The notes under the pieces are model-generated. The model did no database searches and was not told the DNA's origin. It saw only the letters and a list, made by a program, of their open reading frames with translations. A program made the position numbers and the translations under genes. A stretch of 64,000 bases of DNA from Hofstenia miamia. Lineage: Eukaryota; Xenacoelomorpha; Acoela. Position 1 is the first letter of the stretch, and each line of letters begins with the position of its first letter. Below, one piece after another: positions 60,059-64,000 of this stretch. Location of the stretch: contig SCFE01000075.1 in the NCBI GenBank assembly GCA_004352715.1, positions 887,094 to 951,093 of the forward strand, given 5' to 3'.

Positions 60059-63000
60059 CACGGCTCCACATCAACATTTAAAATACTTTAATCTGAAAAA
60101 TAGCTATATATTCTTTTATTGCAATCGAAATTTTTACAAAAGAATTTAATTAAATACTTGAGCAACTCTTCAGGTATTTTAAGAAATGCCTTTTTCAATT
60201 AACTCATAATTGAAAGCCTAATGTTAAAAGCGAAACTCAGCCGACGATGAATGGTAGGAAACTCACAAGATTTTGATAGGAATCAATGCACAATGCACAA
60301 ATAATGCTTTCCTGAAACAATCTTAAAGGATATATCAATATGAAATTAACAGAAATCGATCATGTTGAAACGTTTATGACAAAACAGCAAACCATTGCAA
60401 AGTAGAGAGAAAATTAATTTGTAAAAAATATGTTGCAAAGGCAAAAGCGTTTTGTGTGCATTAGTGAAAAGAAATTAGTTACTATAATGAGTACAGCGAA
60501 ATATGAAGAGCACTTCTTGTCTGAAGTATACTTAGAAATAGAAAAAACTGTAGCAAAAAAATAGCATGCAAGCCGCAAAAAGCAAAATGTTGCTATAAAT
60601 AAAAGAGACAATGTTAGGCACAGATGGAGAGATATCAAAATATGGGTGTCCACCTCACAGCGTATTAACAATTTCAAAATCCCTAAGAGGTCATCAGAAT
60701 TTCAAAGTTTTCAACCTGCACAAAACCTTCAAAAGCTCTGGCTAGGAAATGGTAATTTATTGCAAAAAACAAGCTATTTAAACATGTAGAAAATGTTAAC
60801 AACTAAGATTCAGTATAAGGTCGATTAAATACATTCATTAGTAAAAGAATTAAGTATGCAAAACACTTACCTTCCTGATTATAAGAAATTCTCAACACGA
60901 TAACTAAAGCATATATCATCGATTAATAGAAATATGATATGAAATTAATCAAAATATGATAATTTAGTTAAAACCTAAAAGCGACCTATATATAAGATCA
61001 TCCAATCCAAAGTGTGTTCATTAATATTTGGCATATAGATTGCTTTCGATTATTTTGTGTTTTGTACGTATTTATTTATATACACATAAGCAATTGATGA
61101 AAAAGCATTCCAAATAGTAATCCAGCCGAATATATTAGTAAACAAGCTTGAGGACTTCATGATTGAGGGGATGGCCCAATCCTGACAACTTGATTTACAA
61201 ACAATCTTCAGGGAAAAATTATTTCCTTTGAAAAAGTTCTGATGAGCAATTAACATTAATTATAAAAAATCACATCTCATTCACAAAAAAAAATCGAAAA
61301 ATTGACTTTTGATAATTAAAAACATTATCTACGCTATTAAGAAGTTGATATTAACCCTGTCAAAGTTTTTCAAACGATTTTTTACAAAGGTTTTGATTAT
61401 CGCGAAAAGTTCTGTAATTAATGTAAATCAATTGCTATATTACGAAATCTTAAGTATTTCATAACAAAAATTCGACTAAAGTAAGGAACAATCTAGTTGA
61501 AGTCAATTAAGCAAATATTTAAGAAACTTAATCATAGCGTAAAAGAGCATGACATTGGTGATTAACTGTTTATCCCAATTAACTAGAGCTTTTGGAATTA
61601 GAACATTATGTAAGAGAATTAAGAGCAGCTGCTTGGTCAATGACAAATTAGGTAAGAAATTCTAACGCTATGCTACTAACAACTTGTGAGTTAATGTCAC
61701 AATGTAAGTAGCAGCAATGCATAAAATATTGAAGAAAATTAAAAGAATGGAGAAATAGAGTGGGAACAAAAATAGAAGTTTAGTCAGCGAATGCAGCAGC
61801 GAGGGAAGATTTATAACGTTCCATCCAGGCACAACTGCTGGATAAGTAATTAGTTATTAAGGAAGTTTGGTCATTCACTCCTCATGCGTTACTAAGAATT
61901 AAGAGTATATTGTAGACGAAAACGTTATACTGAGACATCGCTCTCTAAACCAGTACTCTGTTGAGTAAATCACGCTTTAAAGATACTCTCAATTTGTGCC
62001 AATTGAATTCACCAAGTTGAACAGTTCATAATTTCCTACTTAACCAGACACGTCGAGATTCTGTTGTGAAGAATAAAACAATAGATACATATAGTACATG
62101 AATAATGTGAAAAGGATTAAATATGAATTAATAAATTATCAAATTACAGACTGCAGAAAATTACATTTTTCGATTTTGCAACGTGTATTCACGAATAACA
62201 TACTTCCAAAAATAGTCTTTGTCCAGCTGCTATATTTCACATACACAGTCCTATGTCTTGTAATTCGGAATAAAGATGACAATATTAAATACTGTATACG
62301 TTTTAATCGTTTCTAACATAAATTTAAACAAATGTACTTCTTAAAAAATGCATCAAACAAAGTACAACCATACCATGTTAACACTTTTTTATAAACTGAC
62401 GTCCCACAGTTACTTTTCTTGAATACGAAACGATTCTGCTTTTAATTCCTCTGTAACAAAAACAAAACTATCTATAATTATGTATAAATACTTTACATGC
62501 AACACGATTCATTTTAATGAAATCCAACTTATTTTAAATTAAGACCTATTTTAGTGAACCGGACAAAAAGGCTCACTAGTTGTACACATAGCCAAATAAT
62601 TCTCGGGAGGCATGGTTAGGAATGCTGCTTTGCTTTTGCCGTTAATACATCTACGTATTAGAATTCTTTTGTTGGGTTTTTGGATTTATCAAACGCATTT
62701 AACTAATAAACTATCATATTATTTTATCCAAGCATGTGAACAGTGTAGATCACAAAAGAGCAGTAAAGCAATGCGTTCCTTAACCATTTTTACAAAAAAT
62801 ATAACACACTAATGTACACATATATAAGCATGGGGAGCATATCGTATTGTGACTTGTGGTAATAGAAGCCCAACGCTATTAGAAAAATGTGATGTTTCTC
62901 CACATGAATGGCATATAGTTAAAAAAATTTATGCCAATGTGAATTAAATGCAACCCATAGACAAAGCATATAAAGCGCAAATAAAATGAGTAAATATATT

Positions 63001-63326
63001 CGTTCAAAGATCTGTTTGCTTTTAATAATCATGATTAAACAGGTAGTATTGAATTTCTAAGGCGTCAACCTCTTTCAAACAAAAAAATGAGGAGCGCGTT
63101 TAATATTCCCAGGCACTAAAACTTTCTTTCCCTATAGACATTCTCAAATACAGTAAATAAATATTGAAACATTAGCAAGCTTTGCGCTTTCCAATACTCT
63201 ATTTCCTATCATTCTTTATACAAAAATTGTTCTTCAGCGACAACCATGAAATCCCTGACGTACATAAAGTGCTGTGGGCGATGCCTAATCCAGATTAGAC
63301 GCTAATTAATATTAATGCAATTTCAT
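58395..63326. other. AT-rich intergenic DNA
   Basis: About 4.9 kb in which I recognise nothing except a TA microsatellite at 60023-60054. The open frames are short and compositionally random. Confidence 0.5.
60023..60054. repeat. (TA)n microsatellite
   Basis: A pure TA run. Confidence 0.95.
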
Positions 63327-63492
63327 GTGATAATACATAAATACATATGTCATTAATTAGGAATGTCATGTGCACAATGCTTTTAAATTACTTCAAAATA
63401 ACTACAATAGTGATAATACATAAATACATATGTCATTAATTAGGAATGTCATGTGCACAATGCTTTTAAATTACTTCAAAATAACTACAATA
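63327..63492. repeat. Exact 83-bp tandem duplication (two units)
   Basis: Units at 63327-63409 and 63410-63492 are identical, each beginning GTGATAATACATAAATACAT and ending AAAATAACTACAATA. The AT-rich unit is non-coding. Confidence 0.95.
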
Positions 63493-64000
63493 AAATATCT
63501 AACACAAGTTGTGAATTATAGTTATTAGCACTCTACATTGTCCACAATCTCTTGAAATTTATAGCAATTTAACAAAAGTTTTATATAAATTTTAACTTAC
63601 AAACAAGAAAACACTGACTTACTCTATATATTATCAATACATTACATAGAAATAACGCGGGGTAAGAAATGCTAAAAGGGCACTCGTTTTATTGAGAATT
63701 CTACACAATGATCTAACAACTAAATTGGTGCTTACTCACTAAAAGTAATAAAGTAAAAAATATTCAACCTGCAACCATACATTGTGGGAATTAGTAGAAA
63801 AATTACCCTATTTTCATTTCTGATATCACTCTGATATCTGTTACCTGTGCAGAGCACACCAAGCTACTAAAATATTTCACATTGCTCAGAAAATTTAAAT
63901 AGTAAACAGTTGTATTATAGAGGAAAATATAGATTTTTCACTCTTTGTTGATATTGATGCCAGTAGAAAAATAAAACTTTGTGTCAACTTCTGGCATTTT
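63493..64000. other. AT-rich intergenic DNA to window end
   Basis: Nothing recognised. Confidence 0.5.

Noticed and set aside
60414-60677. Hydrophobic 87-codon frame considered as a membrane protein
   Set aside because: Antisense of an A-rich stretch, which yields Leu/Phe-rich peptides by chance; no other support.
1-64000. Bacterial-style operons, ribosome binding sites, attachment sites or defence islands
   Set aside because: Composition, the spliced transposase, MITEs and microsatellites all indicate a eukaryotic nuclear genome.

Overview
The window looks like accessory, transposon-rich intergenic DNA from an AT-rich animal genome, most likely an invertebrate; the phylum cannot be fixed from sequence alone. 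The evidence is the strongly AT-rich background, long (TA)n microsatellites (two run into assembly gaps of N), a GT..AG intron, and a mix of hAT, Tc1/mariner, PIF/Harbinger-like and CR1/L2-like remnants. I find no bacterial features, no CRISPR array, no convincing host gene and no intact structural RNA gene. Most open frames are chance frames in AT-rich sequence or parts of mobile elements.

The one clearly intact gene is a hAT-superfamily transposase on the minus strand (13649 to 11949): a BED zinc-finger exon joined through a predicted 45-nt intron to a DUF659/RNase-H-like/hAT-dimerisation exon, 551 residues in all. It lies in an element (11749-14029) with 11-bp identical terminal inverted repeats, palindromic subterminal arrays and a near-perfect 8-bp target duplication, so it may be autonomous and fairly recent.

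Around it are at least nine structurally distinct, non-coding elements that read as hAT MITEs (short ends beginning CAG or TAG, 8-bp target duplications): 1336-1633, 5544-5858, 26572-26982, 29455-29610, 41180-41549, 42018-42240, 49398-49792, 54497-54847, and 56207-56431, the last nested inside a tenth element at 55995-56823. A PIF/Harbinger-type MITE with TAA duplications is at 22430-22568.

The rest of the recognisable content is decayed: a Tc1/mariner transposase (6139-6520), two multicopy uncharacterised invertebrate protein families (7585-8510 and 36400-36994), a hAT C-terminus (33500-34045), a CR1/L2-like reverse-transcriptase tail fused to a tRNA-like unit and a (TTA)n tract (35505-35869), and a coding-derived dispersed repeat in two copies (45816-46405 and 51815-52085). 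Two exact tandem duplications (63 bp at 42823, 83 bp at 63327) complete the picture. Long stretches, especially 37-41 kb, 46.4-49.4 kb and 58.4-63.3 kb, hold nothing I can identify.
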